From Candidatus Kuenenia stuttgartensis (GTDB lineage Bacteria > Planctomycetota > Planctomycetia > Gemmatales > Gemmataceae), in assembly GCA_945875585.1 (NCBI GenBank), contig CAMCLK010000049.1:1-36370 (forward strand): 36,370 bases of DNA, written 5' to 3'. The translations under genes and the position numbers were made by a program. The first letter of the stretch is position 1, and each line of letters starts with the position of its first letter. The notes below the pieces were generated by a model, which was not told where the DNA came from, did no database searches, and was given only the letters and a program-made list of their open reading frames with translations. Below, piece after piece: positions 1 through 6,972 of the stretch.

Positions 1-1203
1 GAGGGCAAGCCGAGCCACTGGGCCAACGACCGGAGTGTGCCCGCCGACGACAAGGCGGACCTGTTCGCGTGGCTCAAGAGCGACCGGCCGAATGGAGACC
101 CGGCCGACGCCCCGCTGTCCCGCACCTACGCCGACGGCTGGTTGATCGGCAAGCCGGACGCCGTGTTCGAGTTCCCCAAGGCCGTTGCGGTCAAGGCGAA
201 CGGAACCATGCCGTACCAAAACATCACCGTCGAGACGAAGCTGACCGAGGACAAATGGGTGAAGGCGGTGGAGGTGCGGCCGTCGGCCCGCGAGGTCGTA
301 CACCACGTGCTGGTGTTCGTCCTCCCGCCGGGCAAGGAAGACGCCGACGACCCGCGCGACTCCGCGGCCGAAGAGCGCAAGGGGTTTTTCGCTATTTATG
401 TTCCCGGCCAGAGCGTGCTGAGCTACCCGGACGGGTTCGCCAAGCGGTTGCCGAAGGGATCACGGCTCCGGTTCCAAATGCACTACACGCCGAACGGCAC
501 TGCGACCCAAGACAAGACGCGGATCGGACTGGTGTTCGCCGAAAAGGCCCCGCAGTACGAGGTAAAGGTGGCGGGCATCGTGAACCCGCGTCTAAGCATC
601 CCGCCGGGGGCAGACAATCACCCGGAGGTTGCCACGGTTAAGATCCCCGTCAACGCCACCGCCCTCGGCTTCCTGCCGCACATGCACCTCCGAGGCAAGG
701 CGTTCCGGTACGAGATCACCCCCGCGGGTGGGAAGGCCGAAACGGTCCTCGACATCCCGCACTACGACTTCAACTGGCAACTCTACTATCGCCTTGCGGA
801 GCCTCGGCCGCTCCCGCCGGGAACGGTGGTGAAGGCGACCGGGTGGTTCGACAACAGCGACAAGAACCCGGCCAACCCGGACCCGAAAAAGACGGTGCGC
901 TGGGGCCCGCAGACAACCGACGAGATGATGCTCGGCTATCTGGAGTACTTCGTGCCGGCCGGTTCGACGGACTCGATGGCGGGCGGGGGGCTAGGAGGTC
1001 GATTCGACGCCGCAGCGTTGTTCAAACGGGTGGACACCAAAAGCGACGGCAAGGTCAGCCGGGCCGAGTACGATACCTTCGTGAAACTGATCCCGCGGTT
1101 CAAGGATAACCCGGACGAGGCCAACAAACTCTTCGAGCGGCTGGATGCCGATAAAGACGGCATACTCACAATTGAGGAGTTTAAAAAACTAAACAACCGA
1201 TAG
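1..1203 (+). CDS. Copper type II monooxygenase-like protein with C-terminal EF-hands (5' truncated)
   Basis: The reading frame is open from base 1, so the gene starts upstream of the window and the GTG at 37 is not its real start. The visible part matches the C-terminal half of planctomycete secreted proteins with a PHM-like (peptidylglycine monooxygenase) double beta-sandwich, which often follow a redoxin or cytochrome-c-like segment. All expected copper ligands are present: a His-His pair (301-306), a third His in an MHYTPNG context (481-483), an HMH motif (679-687) and a Met pair (925-930). The tail carries two canonical 12-residue EF-hand loops (1033-1068 and 1144-1179), which predict calcium binding. 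The substrate cannot be read from the sequence. The gene is visibly more GC-rich than the AT-rich spacer after it. Family assignment is fairly secure; function is inferred from the ligand set. Confidence 0.8.
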   Translation, partial: EGKPSHWANDRSVPADDKADLFAWLKSDRPNGDPADAPLSRTYADGWLIGKPDAVFEFPKAVAVKANGTMPYQNITVETKLTEDKWVKAVEVRPSAREVVHHVLVFVLPPGKEDADDPRDSAAEERKGFFAIYVPGQSVLSYPDGFAKRLPKGSRLRFQMHYTPNGTATQDKTRIGLVFAEKAPQYEVKVAGIVNPRLSIPPGADNHPEVATVKIPVNATALGFLPHMHLRGKAFRYEITPAGGKAETVLDIPHYDFNWQLYYRLAEPRPLPPGTVVKATGWFDNSDKNPANPDPKKTVRWGPQTTDEMMLGYLEYFVPAGSTDSMAGGGLGGRFDAAALFKRVDTKSDGKVSRAEYDTFVKLIPRFKDNPDEANKLFERLDADKDGILTIEEFKKLNNR

Positions 1204-1273
1204 TGAACCAAGCTCTAGAATTGTGATATTTTCGCTGTCAAGAGCCGTCAGTAATAAATAAAAACGAACGATT

Positions 1274-1609
1274 TTGGTTCAAGTTGAAACCATATACTCC
1301 CCGAGCCTGTCTCAGCTCGATTCATGTTTTATCGAGCGCGGAACCTTGTCTGTCAAGAGGTTACGTCGTTTACCTCAGATTTCACTTCATCCTTGGGGTG
1401 CCGGTTTCCCAGAGAAACCCGAACCCAAGCCAGCCCCAAAAGAACGCCCGGATGGGATGAAACTAGCCCACCACTACCAGGCACTGCTCGACACCGGCAA
1501 GTTCGAGAACCGGGCTGCACTCGCTCGCCATCTCGGCTTCAGCCGGGCGAGGGTGACGCAGGTGCTAAACCGCCTGAAGTTGGTGAACGGTGCTGGGGCT
1601 GACAAGTAG
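1274..1609 (+). CDS. Small helix-turn-helix protein (hypothetical)
   Basis: This is a 111-codon frame with a TTG start; an internal ATG at 1457 would give only 50 residues. The last ~45 residues contain a convincing helix-turn-helix (NRAALARHLGFSRARVTQVL), as in small DNA-binding ORFs that I recall accompanying recombinase-like genes in planctomycetes. The segment before it is rich in Pro, Lys and Glu (EKPEPKPAPKE), like a linker. No clear ribosome binding site precedes the TTG. The protein ends just after the helix-turn-helix, so it could be a decayed remnant of a longer gene. It is convergent with the esterase operon, with only 10 bp between the two stops. The domain call is reasonable; whether the gene is expressed is uncertain. 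Confidence 0.45.
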   Translation: MVQVETIYSPSLSQLDSCFIERGTLSVKRLRRLPQISLHPWGAGFPEKPEPKPAPKERPDGMKLAHHYQALLDTGKFENRAALARHLGFSRARVTQVLNRLKLVNGAGADK

Positions 1610-1619
1610 CAGAAGGAAT

Positions 1620-2909
1620 TCATTTCGTGGTTTCGCGATAGAACCACTTTCCATCGACCAAGCCCCAAACTTCGACGCCGGGTGGTTGGGACTTGCCGTT
1701 TAGCTTCAGTTCGATCGTGACGCGGGCGGATTGGCCGTCGGCACTCGGCACGATGGATTGGATCGTGCGGTCTTCGGGTTTAACTCTTGCGAGTTTGATC
1801 AGGCCGCTGACCGACTTGAAGAACTTTTCGGCGGCGGGCTTACCTTTTTCTTTGACTACGGCGGGGTCAGACAGTTCCAGGCACTTCTCGATGTCACCGG
1901 CGCGCAACGCCTCAAATAACCCGGAAACACGTTCGCGGAGGGCTTTCTCCGATTCGTCCGACAACTTGGCGGCAGGCGGGCTCGTTCCCTCCTTCGCTAC
2001 AACCAATTCGGGCTGCCCAGCAGACTTTAAGAAGTTCCACATCACTTCGGCGTGGTGGAAATCATTGCAAGCTGGGCCGATTTGAGCCTTCGGCAGATAC
2101 TGAGCGCCACCAGGAACCACGTGACCGCCGCCGACAACCTTGACCAACATCACGCGGTGGCGGGTCTTCGGATCAATCCGGGTACGAACTTCATTCGTGC
2201 AGCCGTCGCTCGTGTCATTGTCGCCGAGCGTGGTGACCTTTGGCGCTTCGGTGAGACTGTTTGCCTTGAGCAAGAGTTTGATGGTGTCATCCACCGACAT
2301 CGACCGAGCCTTCGGGTCGCCGGTGGTCTTGGGCTTGCCGAACGAACCCCAGCCGCCGTCATACGGCATCAGTGGGTCGGCGGTGCCGGCGATCATTGCG
2401 AAGTCGATGGGTCGCTGGAGCGGAAATTCGTCGGCCAATCCCTGAAGATGCGTCGCAATGACCGTTCCCGCCGCACGAATCTTGTGATTCGACTTCGCCG
2501 CCATAACGAAGGTCAATAATCCGCCACGCGACGCCCCGGTCACAAACAACCTCTCGCGATCCACTTTTTCGCGAGCGAAGAACTCATCAATCACGACATC
2601 GACGAACGCCACATCGTCCGGAACCCAACCGCCCTTCAGTGCGTCGGGATAAACCGCGATACACTCGCCGCGTTCAAGAAACTGCTTAAAACCGTTGGTG
2701 TCCTTGAGCAGTTTCCCGTTCCCACCGCCGCCATGCAGCACCACCACCAGCGGCAAGGGTTTCGTGATCGACTCCGCTTTGTGAACATAGTATGTTCGCT
2801 CAGCCGTGCCGGACTTCACCTTGTACTCGGTAAAGAGATCGGCGCGGGTATCACACGCCGCGAGGAAAAACAGGATGAATGCCGTTGTCGAACGAAGAAC
2901 ATGAGTCAT
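1620..2909 (-). CDS. PHB-depolymerase-like secreted esterase with extra C-terminal domain
   Basis: A 429-residue alpha/beta hydrolase of the esterase/PHB depolymerase (LpqC-like) group, probably hydrolysing ester bonds of a polymer or plant-type ester outside the cytoplasm. The start chosen is the ATG at 2909, because GGAGAG lies 6 nt upstream and a signal peptide follows at once; the frame is open further upstream. The leader ends in LAAC (Cys ~19), a lipobox, so a lipoprotein is likely. The HGGGGNG oxyanion loop is near residue 60, the nucleophile elbow GASRGG near 126, an Asp in ADPLMPYDGG near 177 and the His in GGGHVVPGG near 262. Residues from ~320 to the end form a separate domain shared with the gene upstream. 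It is the last gene of the sigma/anti-sigma operon, 26 nt after the carboxylesterase. Confidence 0.85.
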   Translation of the reverse strand: MTHVLRSTTAFILFFLAACDTRADLFTEYKVKSGTAERTYYVHKAESITKPLPLVVVLHGGGGNGKLLKDTNGFKQFLERGECIAVYPDALKGGWVPDDVAFVDVVIDEFFAREKVDRERLFVTGASRGGLLTFVMAAKSNHKIRAAGTVIATHLQGLADEFPLQRPIDFAMIAGTADPLMPYDGGWGSFGKPKTTGDPKARSMSVDDTIKLLLKANSLTEAPKVTTLGDNDTSDGCTNEVRTRIDPKTRHRVMLVKVVGGGHVVPGGAQYLPKAQIGPACNDFHHAEVMWNFLKSAGQPELVVAKEGTSPPAAKLSDESEKALRERVSGLFEALRAGDIEKCLELSDPAVVKEKGKPAAEKFFKSVSGLIKLARVKPEDRTIQSIVPSADGQSARVTIELKLNGKSQPPGVEVWGLVDGKWFYRETTK

Positions 2910-2935
2910 GGAAATCTCTCCATTCCGGATTTTTG

Positions 2936-4864
2936 CTACTTCGTAGTCGTTTCTCGGTAGCGCCACTCTTCACCGACGAGGCCCCAGATTTCATAGCCGG
3001 GTGGTTGTTTCTTGCCGTTGAGGGTCAACTCGATCTCGACCTTCGCGGCTTTACCGTCGTCAATGAGTGAGATGCGCTTGATGACCCGGTCGCCTGGCTG
3101 TACTTTCGCGAACTTCACCAGGCCACTGACCGACTTAAAGAACTTCTCTGCGGTGGCGCGACCCTTGGCCTTCACCACTTCGGGGTCTGAAAGTTCGATG
3201 CACTTCTCGATGTCGCCGGAACGCAGAGCCTCGAATAACGCCGTAACCCGCTCACGTAATGCTTTGTCCGCTGCCGCGTCGAGCGTTTTCGGCGTACTGT
3301 TTCGTTCGGCCTTAACCACAACACTCTTGCCGTCCTTGGGCCACGTCGCTGCAATCGCTTCAAAGAGCAAGGCAAAGCGGGCCTTTTGCCAGTCGCGTTC
3401 GGCTCGGATGCTCTCTTGGCCGTAGACCAGCGTCATCGGCTTCGCAGCCGTGTAACTTGGCCACTCGGGCAGGCTCGGGCCATTGGGGTCGCCGGTCTTT
3501 GCGAACTGAATCCAGTGACCTTGCATGACACGGATGATCTCACGATCACGGTCACTTGGGAGCAATACACTCCCAAAAACAAACGGCACTTCGCTGCCGT
3601 GCCCGGCTCCGCGGGCATTCCGGCCCCGGCCGCGAACGTAGTCAAAGTAGTAAGTCCATGCCGGGGTCTTCACGCGCTCCATTTCGCGAACGAGCAGCAG
3701 CGTGCTCGTGCCGAAATAGACGTCGCCGTAAAGATCGTTCCAGCGGGCTTTGTCGTCGGGGCGCTTGCTGTAATGAGGCGCGAGACGGTCCAGCCGTTTT
3801 TCGACTTCGGCACGTGGCGGTTGATCGGTCCACGGGATCACGAGCGACAGGTTGCCTTCAAAACTGTTGAAGCCGGCGAGGAACGGCACGGGATTCTGCT
3901 TGCCTTGCTCGAAGATTCTTTGCGGATCGTCGGTCAGCGTGACGCCGTCAACGACGATGTCGAACCCTTCGCGGTCTTCAATCCCCGAGCCGATCTTGGC
4001 GACGGTCTTCCAGGGAAGTGCTCGCAATGCCGCCGCCACGTCGGGTTTGGAATTGAGACCCTGCGTTACCGCGAAGCGTTTGCCGATTTCCATCAGTGGC
4101 TCACGCCCGGCATGTTCCTCGCGCCAACGTCGATATGGTCCGAATCCGCCGATGCCACTTTGGGCAATCGCCCGCTGAAACAACCCTTTGGCCAGCGGTG
4201 AAGCCATCAGCATGTTGACCGACGTGCCGCCAGCCGACACGCCGAAGATCGTTACGCGCTTCGGATCGCCGCCGAACTGGGCGATGTTTCGCTGTACCCA
4301 CTGGAGTGCCACGATCTGATCTTGCAGCCAGAAGTTCGCGGGCGGTTCGTCCGCCCGTCGCTGGTTGTCAAGGGCGGGGTGTGCAAAGAACCCGAGACGA
4401 CCCAGACGGTAGTTGAACGAGACAAGCACGACACCCTGTTTTGCTAACGCCTCGCCGTTCATACGCCCACTGCCACTGATGAACGCGCCGCCGTGAATCC
4501 AAACCATCACCGGGTACGGCCGACTTGCAGCGTCCCCCGGTGCCCAGACGTTGAGATACAGGCAGTCTTCGTCCTGATTCGACGCCCACTGGTTCTTCTG
4601 TGGTGCGTCGTTGCCGTAGTCGGTCGCACGACGGATGCCGTTCCACTTTGTCACTGGCTGCGGTGCTCGCCAACGCAGGACTCCCACGGGGGGCGCGGCA
4701 TACGGAATTCCTTTGAAGACATGCAGCCCGTCGGTGCTGACGCCTTCGATGGTGCCGGTGTCGATGGTCACACGTGGGCCATCAGCGGCCACAAGCGTTG
4801 CACACCCGAACGCGGTCAGCAGCAATCCGAGAACAAAAGTGCTTTGTGAATGCAAACGGGTCAT
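2936..4864 (-). CDS. Type-B carboxylesterase with extra C-terminal domain
   Basis: A 642-residue carboxylesterase of the COesterase family, with a hydrophobic leader ending near VAADG and therefore exported. It has the EDCLYLNVW signature, the HGGAF oxyanion motif and the nucleophile elbow GVSAGG (Ser ~210). The acidic residue is probably the Glu in SFEGN (~335), and the His is in GAGHGSE (~421). The catalytic domain ends near residue 525; the last ~110 residues repeat the C-terminal domain of the downstream esterase. The start chosen is the ATG at 4864, which overlaps the anti-sigma stop as ATGA with GGTGGA upstream; a GTG at 4876 would add four residues. The overlap implies translational coupling. 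The substrate is unknown. Confidence 0.88.
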   Translation of the reverse strand: MTRLHSQSTFVLGLLLTAFGCATLVAADGPRVTIDTGTIEGVSTDGLHVFKGIPYAAPPVGVLRWRAPQPVTKWNGIRRATDYGNDAPQKNQWASNQDEDCLYLNVWAPGDAASRPYPVMVWIHGGAFISGSGRMNGEALAKQGVVLVSFNYRLGRLGFFAHPALDNQRRADEPPANFWLQDQIVALQWVQRNIAQFGGDPKRVTIFGVSAGGTSVNMLMASPLAKGLFQRAIAQSGIGGFGPYRRWREEHAGREPLMEIGKRFAVTQGLNSKPDVAAALRALPWKTVAKIGSGIEDREGFDIVVDGVTLTDDPQRIFEQGKQNPVPFLAGFNSFEGNLSLVIPWTDQPPRAEVEKRLDRLAPHYSKRPDDKARWNDLYGDVYFGTSTLLLVREMERVKTPAWTYYFDYVRGRGRNARGAGHGSEVPFVFGSVLLPSDRDREIIRVMQGHWIQFAKTGDPNGPSLPEWPSYTAAKPMTLVYGQESIRAERDWQKARFALLFEAIAATWPKDGKSVVVKAERNSTPKTLDAAADKALRERVTALFEALRSGDIEKCIELSDPEVVKAKGRATAEKFFKSVSGLVKFAKVQPGDRVIKRISLIDDGKAAKVEIELTLNGKKQPPGYEIWGLVGEEWRYRETTTK

Positions 4865-5910
4865 TTCTTTATCCACCGCTCTGCTTCCGGCCCGAACCGA
4901 TTCATCAGGATTCGCTGGCGCTGGTCGGGTTGCGACAAACGCGTGAATACCTCTGCTGGTTCAATTAAGTGTCCTTCTGCCCGATAGAGTGATTCTTTCG
5001 GCGAACGAGACTCAATCAGCAAGAACGTCGTTACAACCTGCTCCCGATCCAGTACCTGTTTCCGAACCGCTTTCGTTTCCCGGTCAATTTCCAGCGTCAC
5101 AGACCGCAACTTGCTCCAACGCCAACGCGGCGTCGCGGTGATAACGGCGACGGTGTCACGATCCGATTCACGAGTGAGACCACAGTTCTTCAATATGCCG
5201 TTCAACAGCGAGTTCACTTCAAGACCGTGGAGTTCGCTGGTAATTCGCAGGGGTAAGCCAATTTCGTCATGCTCGATTTTCAAGGCTCGCTGTGGTCCGA
5301 GCGTCATCCAAAGCGCCCCGTTTCCCTCGCGGCCCCATTTCCACTGTTCCGCGTCGCGGCCTACCTCAACCCAGAATCGATCCCCCATCGTCGCGACACG
5401 AACATGAGTTGGCAGCCGGAAGTCAGACGCTTTCGTCGTGACGCTGCGTTGCTCCGTCACCAAATACACGCGTTCCACCGGTTCCGCATGGGTCTCGATG
5501 GCAGACTTCATGAGGGTTACGGCATTAGCCCAGGCAGTGTTTTCCCAACGGCCCACCAGAAAAGCGCACGCAATAAACGCAACAACGCCAACGAATCCCA
5601 CCGACTGCCACAGGCGCCGCGACCTGCCCCGAAACCTGTGAACGGTGGGGTCCGATGTCTTAAGCCGTAGTTCACATGTACTCGATGTTGGCTCGGAAAT
5701 GAGGTCTACCAGACCTGTAAGCGATTCCGTCCCAACTGCCTCTGACAGAAGAGAATCCAGAAGCAGTTGATCCACGACCAATTCGGCGAGCCTTGGATCG
5801 GATTGCACCAATCGATTCAACTCAGGGGCGTCATCTGTTTCCAGTACCCCGTCGATCAACTGAACGATGAGCTGTCGTGTTCGCTCTTCCGGATAGGGTT
5901 GATGGCTCAC
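4861..5910 (-). CDS. Membrane anti-sigma factor, putative, with LolA-like outer domain
   Basis: This 349-residue protein probably holds the upstream ECF sigma factor at the inner membrane. Residues 1-95 are cytoplasmic and predicted helical, with LIVQLIDGVLE-type segments usual in planctomycete anti-sigma factors. One transmembrane helix spans ~102-122. The remaining ~225 residues would be periplasmic; their alternating beta pattern (RFWVEVG, GALWMTLG, RSVTLEIDRETKAVRKQ) resembles the LolA/RseB fold, which can sense lipid or envelope ligands. I see no zinc-binding ZAS His-Cys motif. The GTG start (5910) overlaps the sigma stop as GTGA, and its own stop overlaps the esterase start. The role follows from position and topology rather than from a diagnostic motif. 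Confidence 0.7.
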   Translation of the reverse strand: MSHQPYPEERTRQLIVQLIDGVLETDDAPELNRLVQSDPRLAELVVDQLLLDSLLSEAVGTESLTGLVDLISEPTSSTCELRLKTSDPTVHRFRGRSRRLWQSVGFVGVVAFIACAFLVGRWENTAWANAVTLMKSAIETHAEPVERVYLVTEQRSVTTKASDFRLPTHVRVATMGDRFWVEVGRDAEQWKWGREGNGALWMTLGPQRALKIEHDEIGLPLRITSELHGLEVNSLLNGILKNCGLTRESDRDTVAVITATPRWRWSKLRSVTLEIDRETKAVRKQVLDREQVVTTFLLIESRSPKESLYRAEGHLIEPAEVFTRLSQPDQRQRILMNRFGPEAERWIKK

Positions 5911-5920
5911 GATGGCTCAC
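5901..5920. repeat. Tandem 10-bp direct repeat at the sigma/anti-sigma junction
   Basis: The decamer gatggctcac occurs twice in immediate succession. On the minus strand the duplication supplies the last sigma codons and stop (TGA) and the GTG start of the anti-sigma gene. Confidence 0.9.
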
Positions 5921-6434
5921 CTCTCGACGCCAGTTGTCCCTCGATACACAACTGCAGTGCAGTTCGAATCCGATAAAGCGTTTGTCGCACTGAACCCGCC
6001 GGCCGACCGATTGACTCAGCTATCGACTCGACGGTCTGACCGCCAGCGTAACGCAAGTCGATCAATTGCCGCTGCGGAGGCGGAAGTCTTTGCAAGCAGT
6101 GGTCGAGTGCCTCGCGCCGTCGATCCAACTGCTCCAGTTTGTCGGCGGCGATTTCGGCGAGTTGCTCAAGAATCGCATCGTCGAACACCAACCGCTCGCG
6201 GCCGTACTTGCGGATTTGATTGACCACTTTGAATCGGGCAATCTGACTGGCCCATGCCCAGAAATCGGTGCCCGGCTGGAAATCGTCGGCCTTCTCCCAG
6301 AGGACGGCGTTGATCTCCTGCAGGATGTCATCGACGTCGGAGGATCGTACGAGCAAACAGCGCACGAGCCCACGCAAGCGCGACTGATGCCGCGCAATCT
6401 CCTGCACCACCTGCTTTCGTGATTCCTCGTTCAA
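5907..6434 (-). CDS. ECF sigma-70 factor (planctomycete/verrucomicrobial type)
   Basis: A 175-residue RNA polymerase sigma factor with only regions 2 and 4. Region 2 (~10-75) shows DVDDILQEINAVLWEKADDF and GTDFWAWASQIARFKVVN, typical of the short planctomycete/verrucomicrobial ECF group. Region 4 (~112-165) shows LPPPQRQLIDLRYAGGQTVESIA followed by a helix-turn-helix. The start chosen is the TTG at 6434 because GGAGG lies 9 nt upstream and the resulting length matches the family. The frame is open to a TTG at 6485, which would add a hydrophobic stretch not expected in a sigma factor. It heads a four-gene operon with its likely anti-sigma factor and two secreted esterases, so it probably controls their expression in response to an envelope signal. 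Confidence 0.9.
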   Translation of the reverse strand: MNEESRKQVVQEIARHQSRLRGLVRCLLVRSSDVDDILQEINAVLWEKADDFQPGTDFWAWASQIARFKVVNQIRKYGRERLVFDDAILEQLAEIAADKLEQLDRRREALDHCLQRLPPPQRQLIDLRYAGGQTVESIAESIGRPAGSVRQTLYRIRTALQLCIEGQLASRGEPS

Positions 6435-6457
6435 GACACTCAACCTCCATAGGGCTA

Positions 6458-6482
6458 ATGTCACCAGGAGGGAGCATGTCAA
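6458..6482 (-). promoter_or_regulatory. Candidate promoter element upstream of the ECF sigma gene
   Basis: On the minus strand a perfect TTGACA (6477-6482) lies upstream of the operon, and the hexamer TGACAT occurs twice 18 bp apart (6476-6481 and 6458-6463). No good -10 box is found at the right distance. A start site driven from TTGACA would fall almost on the ribosome binding site, so this may be a sigma-factor-specific site rather than a housekeeping promoter. The rest of 6435-6635 shows no gene. Confidence 0.25.
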
Positions 6483-6635
6483 CAAGCTGGAACAAAATTC
6501 GCGTGCCTGAATCCCGCAACTATCTTCGTAGCATGCGGTTACGGCATTCCGCAGCGGTGAATCGTGCTGCGCCGGAAATGGCCTATGCGCCGGACTCGAT
6601 CCATCATCGGCTTAGGCGTAGTGCTGTGCCTGTCC

Positions 6636-6680
6636 GAAAAACACAAAACCCTCGACCACACAATGACTTGTGGACGAGGG
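6636..6680 (-). terminator. Intrinsic terminator of the tRNA-Asn transcript
   Basis: The hairpin has arms 6649-6660 and 6669-6680 (6 bp, one A-A mismatch, 5 bp) and an 8-nt loop. In minus-strand orientation it is followed by a T-rich run, TTTTGTGTTTTT. It lies 36 nt past the 3' end of the tRNA. Confidence 0.85.
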
Positions 6681-6716
6681 CTTCGTGGTTCGAGTTGAGA
6701 CCAGACCTTGGTACAG

Positions 6717-6788
6717 CTCCCCCGGTAGGATTCGAACCTACGACCCGCCGGTTAACAGCCGGCTGCTCTACCGCTGAGCTACAAGGGA
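6717..6788 (-). tRNA. tRNA-Asn (anticodon GTT)
   Basis: This 72-nt minus-strand tRNA folds into a full cloverleaf. The 7-bp acceptor stem is closed by T1-A72 and has two T-G pairs. The D-arm has the usual AGCTCAGCGGTAGAGC form. The anticodon loop CTGTTAACC sits on a CCGGC/GCCGG-type stem, and the T-arm contains GGTTCGAATCC. The anticodon GTT reads asparagine codons AAC and AAT. The discriminator base is G, as expected for bacterial tRNA-Asn. The 3' CCA is not encoded and must be added by a nucleotidyltransferase. A terminator follows and a candidate promoter precedes it, so it is probably a monocistronic unit. Confidence 0.97.
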
Positions 6789-6807
6789 ATCTCGCCAGCA
6801 CGCCGGC

Positions 6808-6835
6808 AATATACTCTTTTCTTACCAGATCAAAC
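6808..6835 (-). promoter_or_regulatory. Candidate promoter of tRNA-Asn
   Basis: A TATATT box (complement of 6808-6813) lies 19 nt upstream of the mature tRNA 5' end, leaving room for a short leader. The -35 position is only loosely matched (TTTGAT- or TTGGTT-like), so the call rests mainly on the -10 box and its position. Confidence 0.4.
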
Positions 6836-6917
6836 CAATCGCTGCAAGGCATGTTGTCGGTTGTAACTTTCGGCAGTGCCGATCCCAAAACCAGTTGCTG
6901 CCATACGTTAACACTCA

Positions 6918-6956
6918 CCTTGGCGTCGCTCCCTTGCGGGAGCTTATTTTCCAAGG
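6918..6956 (+). terminator. Nested hairpin with a plus-strand T-run
   Basis: GCTCCC-TTGC-GGGAGC (6928-6943) is a perfect 6-bp stem followed on the plus strand by TTATTTT, which is terminator-like. Outer arms CCTTGG (6918-6923) and CCAAGG (6951-6956) can enclose it. It lies 17 bp beyond the stop of the tricorn-like gene but points the other way; on the minus strand no T-run follows. It may still help end that transcript or block antisense transcription. Confidence 0.4.
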
Positions 6957-6972
6957 CGGTTTCTGGCAACGC

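Noticed and set aside
3386..4201. Antisense frame of 271 codons opposite the carboxylesterase
   Set aside because: It overlaps the catalytic domain of a well-supported gene and shows no domain or ribosome binding site.
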